Assembly: GCA_937922235.1 (NCBI GenBank)
Contig: CAKZVC010000025.1
Coordinates: 1-64,000, forward strand
Length of the DNA stretch: 64,000 bases
Source of the DNA: an uncultured Acidimicrobiales bacterium
Lineage (GTDB): Bacteria > Actinomycetota > Acidimicrobiia > Acidimicrobiales > SHLQ01
Direction of reading: 5' to 3'
Part shown: piece by piece, positions 50,697 to 58,607 of the stretch
Layout: every line of letters starts with the position of its first letter
Numbering within the stretch: position 1 is the first letter of the stretch
Notes under the pieces: generated by a model
What the model saw: only the letters and a program-made list of their open reading frames with translations
The model's database searches: none
Told to the model about the DNA's origin: nothing
Made by a program: the position numbers and the translations under genes

Positions 50697-51593
50697 CTAG
50701 GAGAGGTCCGCGAGCAGTGCGACTGCCAACTTTGGCAGCGGTTTCTTTGCGGGCCAGACGGCTCGGAGATCTCGTTCGATCTTGAGGTTCTCAACCTCGA
50801 CTTCGACCAACTGGCCGTCGGCGAGTTCGCTCGCAACGGCAAGCCGGCTTATCACCGTTGGCGAGTTGCCAGACAGAACGGCACTTCGAACCGCTGATGT
50901 CGAGCCCAGTTCGAGCACTGATACCGGCGCTCCGTGACCGGCATCGGTCAGCGCCTGCTCCAGGGCTTCGCGAGTGCCTGAGCCTTTCTCTCGCATGACG
51001 AGCGGAGTCTCGGCGAGCTCGGTCATGTCAATCGAGGTCCGAGTAGCCCAGGGATGTTCGGGTGGGACGACGGCCACGAGTTGATCGTGGCCGACGATCT
51101 GTTCCTTCATCGATGGGGTCTTGAGTGGCGTCTCGATAAAGCCAAGGTCGGCTTCGCCGCGCTCGAGCTCGCTTAACACGTGGGTCGAGTTCTCGACATC
51201 CAATGCCACGGTGTCGCGTGGGTGCTCTCGGGCGAAGCGGCCAAGCCAGGTCGGCAGGAGGTATTCGGCAATCGTGTAGCTCGCTGCGATGCGGAGACGG
51301 CCCGATTGTTCAGCCTTGAGTGCTTCGAGCCCTGCCTCAAGATCGTGCGCTGCGCGAAGGATCGCGTCGGTCCAACCCGAGACAACGATCCCCTCAGGTG
51401 TTGGCGTTGAGCCACGGGCTGACCTGTCGAGCAATTTCACCCCAAGCTGACGCTCGAGGTTGCGAATCCGGCTGCTCGCCGATGGCTGGGCGATGCCATG
51501 CATTTTGGCTGCTCGACCAAGGCTGCCGAGCTCGACAACCGAGGCGTACAGATCGAGCGCGGTTAGATCGGGGAAACTCGCGGAGAGTGGCAT
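50697..51593 (-). CDS. LysR family regulator, divergent from the Soe-like genes
   Basis: A 298-residue LysR-type protein: an N-terminal helix-turn-helix (about 8-67, LGRAAKMHGIAQPSASSRIRNLERQLGVKLLDRS) and a C-terminal co-inducer domain (about 95-295; TIAEYLLPTWLGRF, ADLGFIET, VAVVPPEHPWA). The wide similarity to CysL/CbbR-type regulators fits control of sulfur oxidation. It is divergent from the sulfite-oxidising enzyme genes across 75 bp that contain two palindromes. A TAGTCT box five bases before the ATG suggests a leaderless transcript overlapped by one palindrome, consistent with autorepression. Confidence 0.93.
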   Translation of the reverse strand: MPLSASFPDLTALDLYASVVELGSLGRAAKMHGIAQPSASSRIRNLERQLGVKLLDRSARGSTPTPEGIVVSGWTDAILRAAHDLEAGLEALKAEQSGRLRIAASYTIAEYLLPTWLGRFAREHPRDTVALDVENSTHVLSELERGEADLGFIETPLKTPSMKEQIVGHDQLVAVVPPEHPWATRTSIDMTELAETPLVMREKGSGTREALEQALTDAGHGAPVSVLELGSTSAVRSAVLSGNSPTVISRLAVASELADGQLVEVEVENLKIERDLRAVWPAKKPLPKLAVALLADLS

Positions 51594-51595
51594 GC

Positions 51596-51625
51596 CATAG
51601 ACTATAGCTATGACCTCAAAGGTCA
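51596..51625. promoter_or_regulatory. Adjacent palindromes in the LysR-Soe divergent region
   Basis: CATAG-N7-CTATG (51596-51612) fits a LysR T-N11-A box and overlaps the regulator's TAGTCT -10 box (51599-51604, minus strand). TGACCT-CAA-AGGTCA (51611-51625) is a perfect inverted repeat next to it. Confidence 0.55.
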
Positions 51626-51658
51626 GAGGCTCCTTCTATGAGTGTGTTCTAGGGCACA

Positions 51659-51664
51659 TACTCT
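51659..51664 (+). promoter_or_regulatory. -10 box TACTCT before the Soe-like operon
   Basis: TACTCT lies four bases before GTG 51669. Transcription would begin at or just inside the start codon. Confidence 0.4.
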
Positions 51665-51668
51665 AGGG

Positions 51669-53213
51669 GTGACAAAACTCGGCTTTCTTCTCGACAGTGA
51701 CAACTGCATTGGTTGTCATGCCTGCACGGTCGCCTGCAAGAGCGAACATGACGTTCCGCTCGGCGTAAACCGGACGTGGGTCAAGTACATCGAAACGGGC
51801 ACCTTCCCCGACGTTGCACGCAAGTTCAACGTCATGCGCTGCAACCAGTGCGAGGACGCCCCGTGTATGGCGATCTGCCCAACGTCGGCGCTCTTCCGCT
51901 CTGACAACGGTGTGGTCGACTTCCAGGACGACGACTGCATTGGCTGTAAGTCATGCATGAACGCCTGCCCGTACGACGCGCTCTACATCAACCCCGAGAC
52001 GAACACGGCGCATAAGTGCAACATGTGTAATCACCGCCTCGAACAAGACCTCGAGCCGTCGTGCCAGATCGTGTGCCCGACCGAGGCAATCATCATTGGA
52101 GACCTCGACGATCCAACCTCGAAGATCAGCCAGATGATCAGCCGCAACGATGTGGCTGTTCGGGCTCCCGAGCAGAACACCAAGCCGAAGGTGTTCTACA
52201 AAGGCGCCGACCAGGCTGCACTCGACCCGACCCGCACGGCGATTGCGAACGACGGCATGATCTGGGCCGACACCACCGACCAGCACCCCTCCGTTCCTGT
52301 CACGCTCGGAAAGAAGCCGGTCGAGATGGACGGCGTTGTCGCTCGAACCGCATACACCACCAAGCACAAGCCAACGTGGGGTCAGATGGTGTCGGGCTAC
52401 CTCGTCACCAAGGCGATTGCGGGTGGCGCAATGCTCATTGCAGCGCTGCAGGTGCTCCTCGGACACGCTGACGCCCAAGGCACGGTCGGCGTGATGGCTC
52501 CCCTCGTCGGACTCATCTTCCTCGGCATCACCTCGGCGTTGCTGATCGGCGATCTCAAGCAGCCGACTCGCTTCTACTACTTGCTCACGAAGGGCAACTG
52601 GACGAGTTGGCTGGTGAAGGGTGCCTACGTTCTGATGGCGTTCAGCATCGTGACCGGCCTGTGGTTCATCGGAGGAATCCTCGAATCGGAGAGCTTCCTG
52701 AAGGTCCTTGCCATACCCGCCGCGCTCACCGGTGCTGCAGTTGCTGGCTACACCGCGTTCTTGTTCGCTCAGTGCGAAGGTCGCGACCTCTGGCAGACGC
52801 CATTGCTGCTGCCGATGCTTCTCGCCCGTGCGGTCACCGCAGGCGCAGCCACATGGCTGATCGCCGATGCTGTTCTTGATGTGCGCTCACCCGATGCCAT
52901 CCGTTGGGCATTGGTCGGCGGCGTCGTTGCCGTCCTTGCGCTCAGCTGGATGGAGACCGTCAGCCACGGCAGCCGCCACGTTGAGCTCGCGGTTCACGAA
53001 ATGGTCAAGGGCAAGCACAGCCAGATGTTCTGGGGCGGCATCATCTTTGGAGCGATCGTTCCGCTCGTGCTCACCATCTTCGCCCTCACGATCGGTGGCT
53101 CTGACGCCGGCGCAGTATCGCTCGGCACCTTCGCCGGCATCTTCGCCCTCGTCGGCATGTTCCTGTCCGAAACCGCCTTCGTCCGCGCCGGCCAATCCGT
53201 CCCCCTCTCCTAG
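51669..53213 (+). CDS. Fused iron-sulfur and NrfD-type membrane subunit of a molybdoenzyme (SoeB-SoeC-like)
   Basis: In this 514-residue protein a four-cluster ferredoxin-like subunit (cysteines 13/16/19/23, 58/61/66/70, 90/93/96/100 and 117/120/132/136) is fused through a linker to a quinone-interacting membrane part (about 225-512) with eight or more helices, of the NrfD/DmsC type. In SoeABC, PsrABC and DmsABC these are separate B and C subunits. Electrons from the molybdenum subunit, encoded next, would pass through the clusters to the quinone pool. GTG 51669 removes nine unlikely residues and fits the TACTCT box. A long hairpin lies between it and the next gene. Confidence 0.85.
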   Translation: MTKLGFLLDSDNCIGCHACTVACKSEHDVPLGVNRTWVKYIETGTFPDVARKFNVMRCNQCEDAPCMAICPTSALFRSDNGVVDFQDDDCIGCKSCMNACPYDALYINPETNTAHKCNMCNHRLEQDLEPSCQIVCPTEAIIIGDLDDPTSKISQMISRNDVAVRAPEQNTKPKVFYKGADQAALDPTRTAIANDGMIWADTTDQHPSVPVTLGKKPVEMDGVVARTAYTTKHKPTWGQMVSGYLVTKAIAGGAMLIAALQVLLGHADAQGTVGVMAPLVGLIFLGITSALLIGDLKQPTRFYYLLTKGNWTSWLVKGAYVLMAFSIVTGLWFIGGILESESFLKVLAIPAALTGAAVAGYTAFLFAQCEGRDLWQTPLLLPMLLARAVTAGAATWLIADAVLDVRSPDAIRWALVGGVVAVLALSWMETVSHGSRHVELAVHEMVKGKHSQMFWGGIIFGAIVPLVLTIFALTIGGSDAGAVSLGTFAGIFALVGMFLSETAFVRAGQSVPLS

Positions 53214-53214
53214 A

Positions 53215-53263
53215 AAAATTTCGTGGTTCGAACACACAGGATGTGTTCAAACCACGAAATTTT
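53215..53263. other. Long intercistronic hairpin between the two Soe-like genes
   Basis: AAAATTTCGTGGTT-GAACACA pairs with TGTGTTC-AACCACGAAATTTT (22 bases per arm, one mismatch, loop CAGGA). It begins right after the stop codon, has A- and T-rich ends typical of bidirectional terminators, and would give partial termination or mRNA protection inside the operon. Confidence 0.7.
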
Positions 53264-53280
53264 CGCCAGAAAGTTCGAAA

Positions 53281-56124
53281 ATGACTGATCTACAGAAGTA
53301 TCCACCGCTCAAGGACTGGCACGACGTCACCTCGCTCGACGCGAAGGCCTGGCCGACCAAGGTCGAGAAGCACCACACCCTTGTGCCGACCAGCTGCTTC
53401 AACTGCGAAGCGGGATGCGGTCTGACCGCCTGGTTCAACAAGGACACCGGCGAGATCGAGAAGGTCGAAGGCAACCCGGAGCATCCCGCGAGCCGTGGCC
53501 GCAACTGCGCCAAAGGTCCGGCAACGCTGAACCAGATCTACGACCCTGAGCGCATCATGTTCCCCATGAAGCGCGTCGGCGAGCGTGGTTCGGGCCAGTG
53601 GGAGCGCATCAGCTGGGACACCGCACTGCAAGAGCTCGGCGAACGCCTTCGTACGGCGTTCAAGGAAGACCGCCACAACGAGGTCATGTACCACGTGGGT
53701 CGTCCAGGAGAAGAGGGCTACACCAACCGCGTGCTGCAGGCATGGGGCGTCGACGGGCATAACAGTCACACGAACATCTGCTCGTCGAACGCACGCATTG
53801 GATACCAGAGCTGGATGGGTCACGATCGTCCGTCCGCCGACTACGCCAACGCTGACGTCATCTTCCTTATCTCGGCTCACCTCGAGTCGGGTCACTACTT
53901 CAACCCGCACGCACAGCGCATTCTTGAAGCCCAGAGCCGCGGCGCCACCGTCATCGTCTGCGACCCGCGTCTGTCGAACACCGGCTCGAAGGCCGACCAC
54001 TGGCTGCCGACCTGGCCCGGAACCGAGCCGTTCCTGTGCCTGTCGATCATCCACGAAATGCTCGAGAACGACACGTGGAACAAAGAGTTCGTCGAGCGCT
54101 GGGTCAACTGGGACACCTTCCTCGCAGAAGAGTTCCCCGACATGCCGAACGACTTCGCCTCGGTCGGACCGGCGCTGAAGCAGCATTACGCCGAGTACAC
54201 CCCTGAGCGCGCCGAGCACGTTACGGGCATTCCTGCAGCCCAGATCCGCGAGATCGCCGACATCATCGGCCGTCACCCAACCAAGTTCGCCTCGCACAAC
54301 TGGCGTGCAGCCGGTGCCGGCAACATGGGTGGCTGGCAGGTCGCTCGCTGCTTGTTCTTCATTGCGGTCATGACCGGTTCGGTCGCCACCGAAGGCGGCA
54401 CCTCGGGCAACGGCTGGAACAAGTTCAAGCCAGCCGCCCCGCTCGGCGCTCCGGGCATCGAACGCTGGAACGACCTCGAGTGGCCAAAGGAATACCCGCT
54501 CTCGTACCACGAGATGTCGATCCTGCTTCCGCACTTCCTCAACGAGGGCCGCGGCAAGCTCGACACCTACTTCAGCCGTGTATACAACCCGATCTGGACG
54601 AACCCCGACGGGTTCTCGTGGATGGAAGCCCTCACCGACGAGGAGAAGGTCCACTGCCACGTCGCACTGACGCCAACGTGGAACGAGACCGCCTGGTTTG
54701 CCGACTACGTGCTGCCGATGGGCGTGGGCGCTGAGCGCCACGACGTGGTCAGTTACGAGACGCACCAGGGACGTTGGATTGCGTTCCGGCAGAGCGTGTT
54801 CCGCCGCTTCGCTGAGATCCAGGGCGAGGACGTCAACGAAGACTCCCGTACCCATGAGTTCAACCCCGGCGAAGTTTGGGAAGAGAACGAGTTCTGGATC
54901 GACCTGAGCTGGGCCATCGACCCCGACGGCGACATGGGCATCCGCCAATGGTTCGAGTCGAAGAAGAACCCGGGCAAGCCAATCGGTGTCGATGAGTACT
55001 ACGAGATCATGTTCACCGAGAACGTGCCCGGCCTCAAGGAAGAAGCCGAAGCCGCTGGCGAGACGCCCCTTGAGTACATGCGCAACCGCGGTGCCTACTC
55101 GATCCCGGGCGACCAGGAAACGCCGTACGAGCGCAACATCGACCCGTCTGTAGTCGAAGGCTGCGAGAAGGACGAAGGCGGCGTCTACCGAAAGCCAGGA
55201 ACGTCGGGCATGTGGGACGGCACCCCCGAAGGTCTGGCCGACATCAAGCTCGCTGGCCTCGGCGACGGTTCACCCGCCATCGAGATCGACGGCGAGCTTA
55301 AAGAGGGCTTTGTCACCCCGTCGAAGAAGCTCGAGCTGTTCTCGACCACGCTCAAGGACTGGGGCTGGCCCGAGTACGCCACACCGAAGTGGATCCCAAG
55401 CCACGTGCATTGGGAAGAGCTCGACATGGCCGGCACCGAGCGCATCTTGTTGCCGACCTGGCGCATTCCCACGCTCATTCACACCCGTTCGGCGAACTCG
55501 AAGTGGCTTGCCGAGATCAGCCATCGTCATCCGCTGTGGTTGCATCCTGAAGACGCTGAGAAGCTCAACATCGGTGAGAACGGACTTGTTCGTGTCACCA
55601 CCCGCATTGGTCACTTCGTGATCAGCGCGTGGCAGACCGAGGGCATCCGCCCTGGTGTTGTCGCAGCATCGCATCACATGGGCCGCTGGCGTCTTGAGGA
55701 AGACAAGGCTCGTAGCTGGGGCGCTGGTAAGGCCGACATCAAGTTCCCTGATCGTCAGCCTGACGAGCGCGGTGTGTGGAAACTCAAGCGCACCGATGGC
55801 ATCCGCACCTGGGATTCCGACGACGACGACACCAACCGCATCTGGTGGACCGACACCGGTGTGCACCAGAACCTGACGTTTGCCGTGCAGCCCGACCCGA
55901 TTTCGGGCATGCAGTGCTGGCACCAGCGGGTGCACGTGACTCCTGCCGAGCCGGGTGACCAGTACGGCGATGTCGTTGTGGACACGAACAAGTCACGCGA
56001 GGCCTACCTCGAGTGGCTCGACAAGACCCGTCCAGCACCTGGCCCCGGTGGCCTGCGTCGCCCGCTGTGGTACGCCCGTCCACTCAAGCCAACCGCACCG
56101 ACCTACCTCAGCCCAGACGCGTAG
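53281..56124 (+). CDS. Molybdopterin oxidoreductase, probable sulfite-oxidising SoeA-like subunit
   Basis: A 947-residue bis-MGD enzyme of the DMSO-reductase family. The N-terminal 4Fe-4S site is C39-x2-C42-x3-C46-x29-C76, and C167 in HTNICSSNARIG is the probable molybdenum ligand. MGD-binding segments include SAHLESGHYFNPHAQRI and CDPRLSNTGSKADHWLP; the C-terminal domain begins near LLPTWRIPTLIHTRSANSKWL. There is no Tat signal, so it acts in the cytoplasm, like SoeA and unlike periplasmic reductases. Together with the fused B-C subunit it would oxidise sulfite to sulfate for the respiratory chain, a fitting sink for Xsc-derived sulfite. Thiosulfate, polysulfide or other oxyanion activity remains possible. 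The ATG at 53281 replaces a long upstream open frame inside the previous gene. Confidence 0.82.
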   Translation: MTDLQKYPPLKDWHDVTSLDAKAWPTKVEKHHTLVPTSCFNCEAGCGLTAWFNKDTGEIEKVEGNPEHPASRGRNCAKGPATLNQIYDPERIMFPMKRVGERGSGQWERISWDTALQELGERLRTAFKEDRHNEVMYHVGRPGEEGYTNRVLQAWGVDGHNSHTNICSSNARIGYQSWMGHDRPSADYANADVIFLISAHLESGHYFNPHAQRILEAQSRGATVIVCDPRLSNTGSKADHWLPTWPGTEPFLCLSIIHEMLENDTWNKEFVERWVNWDTFLAEEFPDMPNDFASVGPALKQHYAEYTPERAEHVTGIPAAQIREIADIIGRHPTKFASHNWRAAGAGNMGGWQVARCLFFIAVMTGSVATEGGTSGNGWNKFKPAAPLGAPGIERWNDLEWPKEYPLSYHEMSILLPHFLNEGRGKLDTYFSRVYNPIWTNPDGFSWMEALTDEEKVHCHVALTPTWNETAWFADYVLPMGVGAERHDVVSYETHQGRWIAFRQSVFRRFAEIQGEDVNEDSRTHEFNPGEVWEENEFWIDLSWAIDPDGDMGIRQWFESKKNPGKPIGVDEYYEIMFTENVPGLKEEAEAAGETPLEYMRNRGAYSIPGDQETPYERNIDPSVVEGCEKDEGGVYRKPGTSGMWDGTPEGLADIKLAGLGDGSPAIEIDGELKEGFVTPSKKLELFSTTLKDWGWPEYATPKWIPSHVHWEELDMAGTERILLPTWRIPTLIHTRSANSKWLAEISHRHPLWLHPEDAEKLNIGENGLVRVTTRIGHFVISAWQTEGIRPGVVAASHHMGRWRLEEDKARSWGAGKADIKFPDRQPDERGVWKLKRTDGIRTWDSDDDDTNRIWWTDTGVHQNLTFAVQPDPISGMQCWHQRVHVTPAEPGDQYGDVVVDTNKSREAYLEWLDKTRPAPGPGGLRRPLWYARPLKPTAPTYLSPDA

Positions 56125-56135
56125 CTCGCTCGCTA

Positions 56136-56168
56136 GTGGCGGATTGGGGACTGTCCCTAATCCGCCAC
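56136..56168. repeat. 33-bp palindromic repeat, copy 5
   Basis: The core is GGGACTGTCCC with one arm mismatch (GATTGG). It lies 12 bases after the SoeA-like stop and just before the acyltransferase start. Confidence 0.92.
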
Positions 56169-56183
56169 TGCTAGAACATCGGT

Positions 56184-57227
56184 GTGACCGGAGAGATACG
56201 TTCGCTCAACTCGTTACGAGGCATCGCCGCGCTCATCGTTCTGGTCTCACACTTCTCTGGAGCGACCGGGTGGCTAGGGGAGTATCCGGCGAGCGGCTCC
56301 GGGCAGCTCGGCGTGATGCTGTTCTTCATCCTCAGCGGCTTTCTGATGGGGTATCTCTACCTACATCAGCCGGCTACCAAGGCGACGATCCGGCGATACG
56401 CCGTTTCCCGCGTTGCACGTGTTGTCCCGCTCTTTGCTGCGGTCGTGGCGCTCTCAGCGGTTCTTCCTCGGGTCGGTATCGCCGGGGTGCTCTACGACCT
56501 TCCAACCCGCAGTCAGGTGATCTCCCACGTGTTCCTCTTGTCGGGCAAGAGCATCTTGTGGACGATTCCAACCGAGCTGCAGTTCTATCTCGTCTTCGTG
56601 ATCTGGTGGATCGTCTACCGGAAGGCACCGATCAAGGCGCTGCCAATCGTGGCTGCAGTGCTGAGCATCGTCTTCGCCACGAGGCGCTTCAGCGGCGAGT
56701 TCGGCAGCATCCCGTACGAGTTTCGCCTGCCGCAGGTCATTCCGTATTTCGCCATTGGGGTGCTGTTTGGCTTGGCGTATCGGAAATGGCCAGAGGGCAG
56801 CCAACGGCAACATCCCGCATTCGCTGCCGTTCTTGTCCTGGTCGTCGGGCTCTACCCGAAAGTCTTTGAGGCGATCGTCGGCGAGCGCCACCAGCTATGG
56901 CGAGACGCACGCGTCTTCGTCGCCATGTCGCTGATCTTTGCCGTCATCGTGTTTCTGGTCCCCAAAGATTCACCCGTGTTGGCGAATCGCCTCGGTGACT
57001 TCTTTGGCCAGATCTCGTACTCGCTGTACCTACTTCACGTTCCCGTGATGTGGGCCGTGCGCAAGCTGACGCTTGACGACACGTTGCGGTTCGTGATCTT
57101 TCTGGCCGCGTCAGTTGCCGTGGCGACGATCAGTTTTCAGTTTTTCGAACGCCCTATGGCGCAAACTATGCGACGACTGGCGTTAGCCCGGGGCGAAGAG
57201 GAATCTCTTCGTTCGCCTCTTCGCTAA
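56184..57227 (+). CDS. Acyltransferase 3 family membrane protein
   Basis: A 347-residue inner-membrane protein of the OafA/YrhL type (PF01757) with about ten helices. The N-terminal SLNSLRGIAALIVLVSHFSGA motif carries the conserved R and H of the family, with FFILSGFLMGYLYLHQ and RYAVSRVARVVP next, and SYSLYLLHVPVMWAVRK near the end. Such proteins transfer acyl groups to sugars, lipids or peptidoglycan. It begins with GTG and follows a 33-bp repeat. Its 3' end overlaps a small gene on the other strand. Confidence 0.9.
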   Translation: MTGEIRSLNSLRGIAALIVLVSHFSGATGWLGEYPASGSGQLGVMLFFILSGFLMGYLYLHQPATKATIRRYAVSRVARVVPLFAAVVALSAVLPRVGIAGVLYDLPTRSQVISHVFLLSGKSILWTIPTELQFYLVFVIWWIVYRKAPIKALPIVAAVLSIVFATRRFSGEFGSIPYEFRLPQVIPYFAIGVLFGLAYRKWPEGSQRQHPAFAAVLVLVVGLYPKVFEAIVGERHQLWRDARVFVAMSLIFAVIVFLVPKDSPVLANRLGDFFGQISYSLYLLHVPVMWAVRKLTLDDTLRFVIFLAASVAVATISFQFFERPMAQTMRRLALARGEEESLRSPLR

Positions 57228-57294
57228 CCAGCGCAGCAGTCAGTGCAGCCAGTGCACCTACACACATCGATCCAATTGTCATTGCGATTTTCAT
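57166..57294 (-). CDS. Small 42-residue membrane or exported peptide
   Basis: ATG 57294 has a near-ideal ribosome site (GGGAGGA, five bases away). It opens a 42-codon frame with a hydrophobic N-terminal stretch (about residues 3-22) and an acidic tail (SEEANEE). It overlaps the last 62 bases of the acyltransferase gene in antisense. The good ribosome site favours it over a longer frame starting at 57399. Confidence 0.45.
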   Translation of the reverse strand: MKIAMTIGSMCVGALAALTAALVSEEANEEIPLRPGLTPVVA

Positions 57295-57418
57295 AGGTCC
57301 TCCCGCAGTTCCGTATGACCACTCGCTTGTACAAGTAGTACACCCAATTGTGCCGTTTGTCTCACCAGGAGAGAATGGGTATTGGTCCCCTGTGGACAAC
57401 GATTTTCGGGCCTGGAAC

Positions 57419-57433
57419 AGTCGAAATTCGACT
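57419..57433. promoter_or_regulatory. Perfect palindrome upstream of amidohydrolase gene
   Basis: AGTCGAA-A-TTCGACT lies about 125 bp before the amidohydrolase start, in a 263-bp gap. Confidence 0.4.
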
Positions 57434-57450
57434 AACGAACGTTGGACCTA

Positions 57451-57520
57451 TATCGAATAGAGATGCGGGCTCTATCGAATAGATGATGTCGCTGGATGCT
57501 CTGTGAACGGCGTCTATTCG
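57451..57520. promoter_or_regulatory. Three TATCGAATAGA-type half sites upstream of amidohydrolase gene
   Basis: TATCGAATAGA occurs at 57451-57461 and 57473-57483, exactly 22 bp (two helical turns) apart, and TCTATTCG, the inverted form, at 57513-57520. The regular phasing suggests cooperative binding by a regulator. Confidence 0.5.
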
Positions 57521-57545
57521 GCTTGGACAGCCATCGGCGGCGATC

Positions 57546-57551
57546 TACGTT
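57546..57551 (+). promoter_or_regulatory. -10 box TACGTT of leaderless amidohydrolase gene
   Basis: TACGTT is six bases before ATG 57558, with no ribosome site. Confidence 0.5.
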
Positions 57552-57557
57552 CTGTGC

Positions 57558-58607
57558 ATGATCGAGATGCCTGTTGAAGAGTTCGTCGACCCCCATATCC
57601 ACCTCTTCGACCTCAAAGGCACGCCGCGACCAATGCAGCCGTTAGGCAAGCTCTTCGGCTGGAACGAGCGCGTGCTCCGATTCATGGCCACCAAGCTCAT
57701 GCCGAACGACACGATTGCGTTCTTCGGCGACAAGACCGACCTACTCGGCGACTACTTGCCGCCGCACTACCGAGCCGACACAGCCTCGTCGAAGGTCGGT
57801 CGCTATGTGCATATCCAGGCTGGTTGGACCGACGACAAACCGCTCGATCCGGTAGGGGAGACAGCGTGGCTCGACGCGCTCGAGGATGGCCCGGCCGGCA
57901 TCGTCGCACACGCAGACCTCTCGCTCGGCGCAGACGTGGCGCGAGTACTCAAGGCCCACCGGTCCGCCAGTTCACGCCTGCGCGGTATTCGGCACATGCT
58001 TTCGTGGCATCCCTCCGACACCATCATGGACTTCGCCCACAAGGCTGAGCTCAGTCGAACGTCGTCGTTTCGTGCCGGGTTCGACCAGCTCGCCGAACAT
58101 GACCTGTCGTACGACGCATGGTGTTACAGCACCCAGCTTGGCGAAGTGGCCGAGCTCGCCGCCTACAACCCGAGCGTCCCGATGGTGTTGTGTCACGCCG
58201 GTACGCCCATCGGCTATGCGGGTGAATACGGCGGCATTGGGGTGTCGACCCAAGAACGAGCCCGCATCGGCGACGAATGGCGAGCGGGAATCGACGCAGT
58301 CGCTGCGCAGGGACACGTGCACTGCAAGCTCTCCGGCCTCCTCATGCCGGTGCTCGGCTTTGGGTACGAGTCGTCGTCAGCACCAACGGTTGCGGAGCTC
58401 GTCGACAAGCTCGGCCCGATCGTCGAACACTGCATCGATGCGTTCGGGCCTGAACGATGCATGGTCGCATCGAACTTCCCCGTCGACCGCGTCGGCGCTA
58501 GCTACCAAGCCGTCACCGCAGCGATGGTCGAGATCACTGCTCGCTACGGCGCCGACGCACAGCAAGCCATGTTCGCCGACACCGCTGTGTCCTTCTACCG
58601 GATCTAG
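57558..58607 (+). CDS. Amidohydrolase-related protein (metal-dependent TIM barrel)
   Basis: A 349-residue protein of the amidohydrolase_2 family (PF04909). The N-terminal VDPHIHLFD gives the metal-binding H-x-H, VHIQAGW and VLCHAGTP follow, and MVASNFPVD supplies the late aspartate. Members hydrolyse lactones or decarboxylate aromatic and dicarboxylic acids (ACMSD-like); the substrate is not clear. Repeated half sites upstream suggest specific induction. Its stop overlaps the convergent QueF-like gene by four bases. Confidence 0.85.
   Translation: MIEMPVEEFVDPHIHLFDLKGTPRPMQPLGKLFGWNERVLRFMATKLMPNDTIAFFGDKTDLLGDYLPPHYRADTASSKVGRYVHIQAGWTDDKPLDPVGETAWLDALEDGPAGIVAHADLSLGADVARVLKAHRSASSRLRGIRHMLSWHPSDTIMDFAHKAELSRTSSFRAGFDQLAEHDLSYDAWCYSTQLGEVAELAAYNPSVPMVLCHAGTPIGYAGEYGGIGVSTQERARIGDEWRAGIDAVAAQGHVHCKLSGLLMPVLGFGYESSSAPTVAELVDKLGPIVEHCIDAFGPERCMVASNFPVDRVGASYQAVTAAMVEITARYGADAQQAMFADTAVSFYRI

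Noticed and set aside
52867-53280. N-terminal extension of the SoeA-like frame
   Set aside because: It lies inside the membrane part of the preceding gene in another frame and is Ser/Pro/Arg-rich without function; ATG 53281 gives a standard N-terminus.
53290-54948. 552-codon minus-strand frame inside the SoeA-like gene
   Set aside because: Antisense shadow of a well-supported molybdoenzyme gene.
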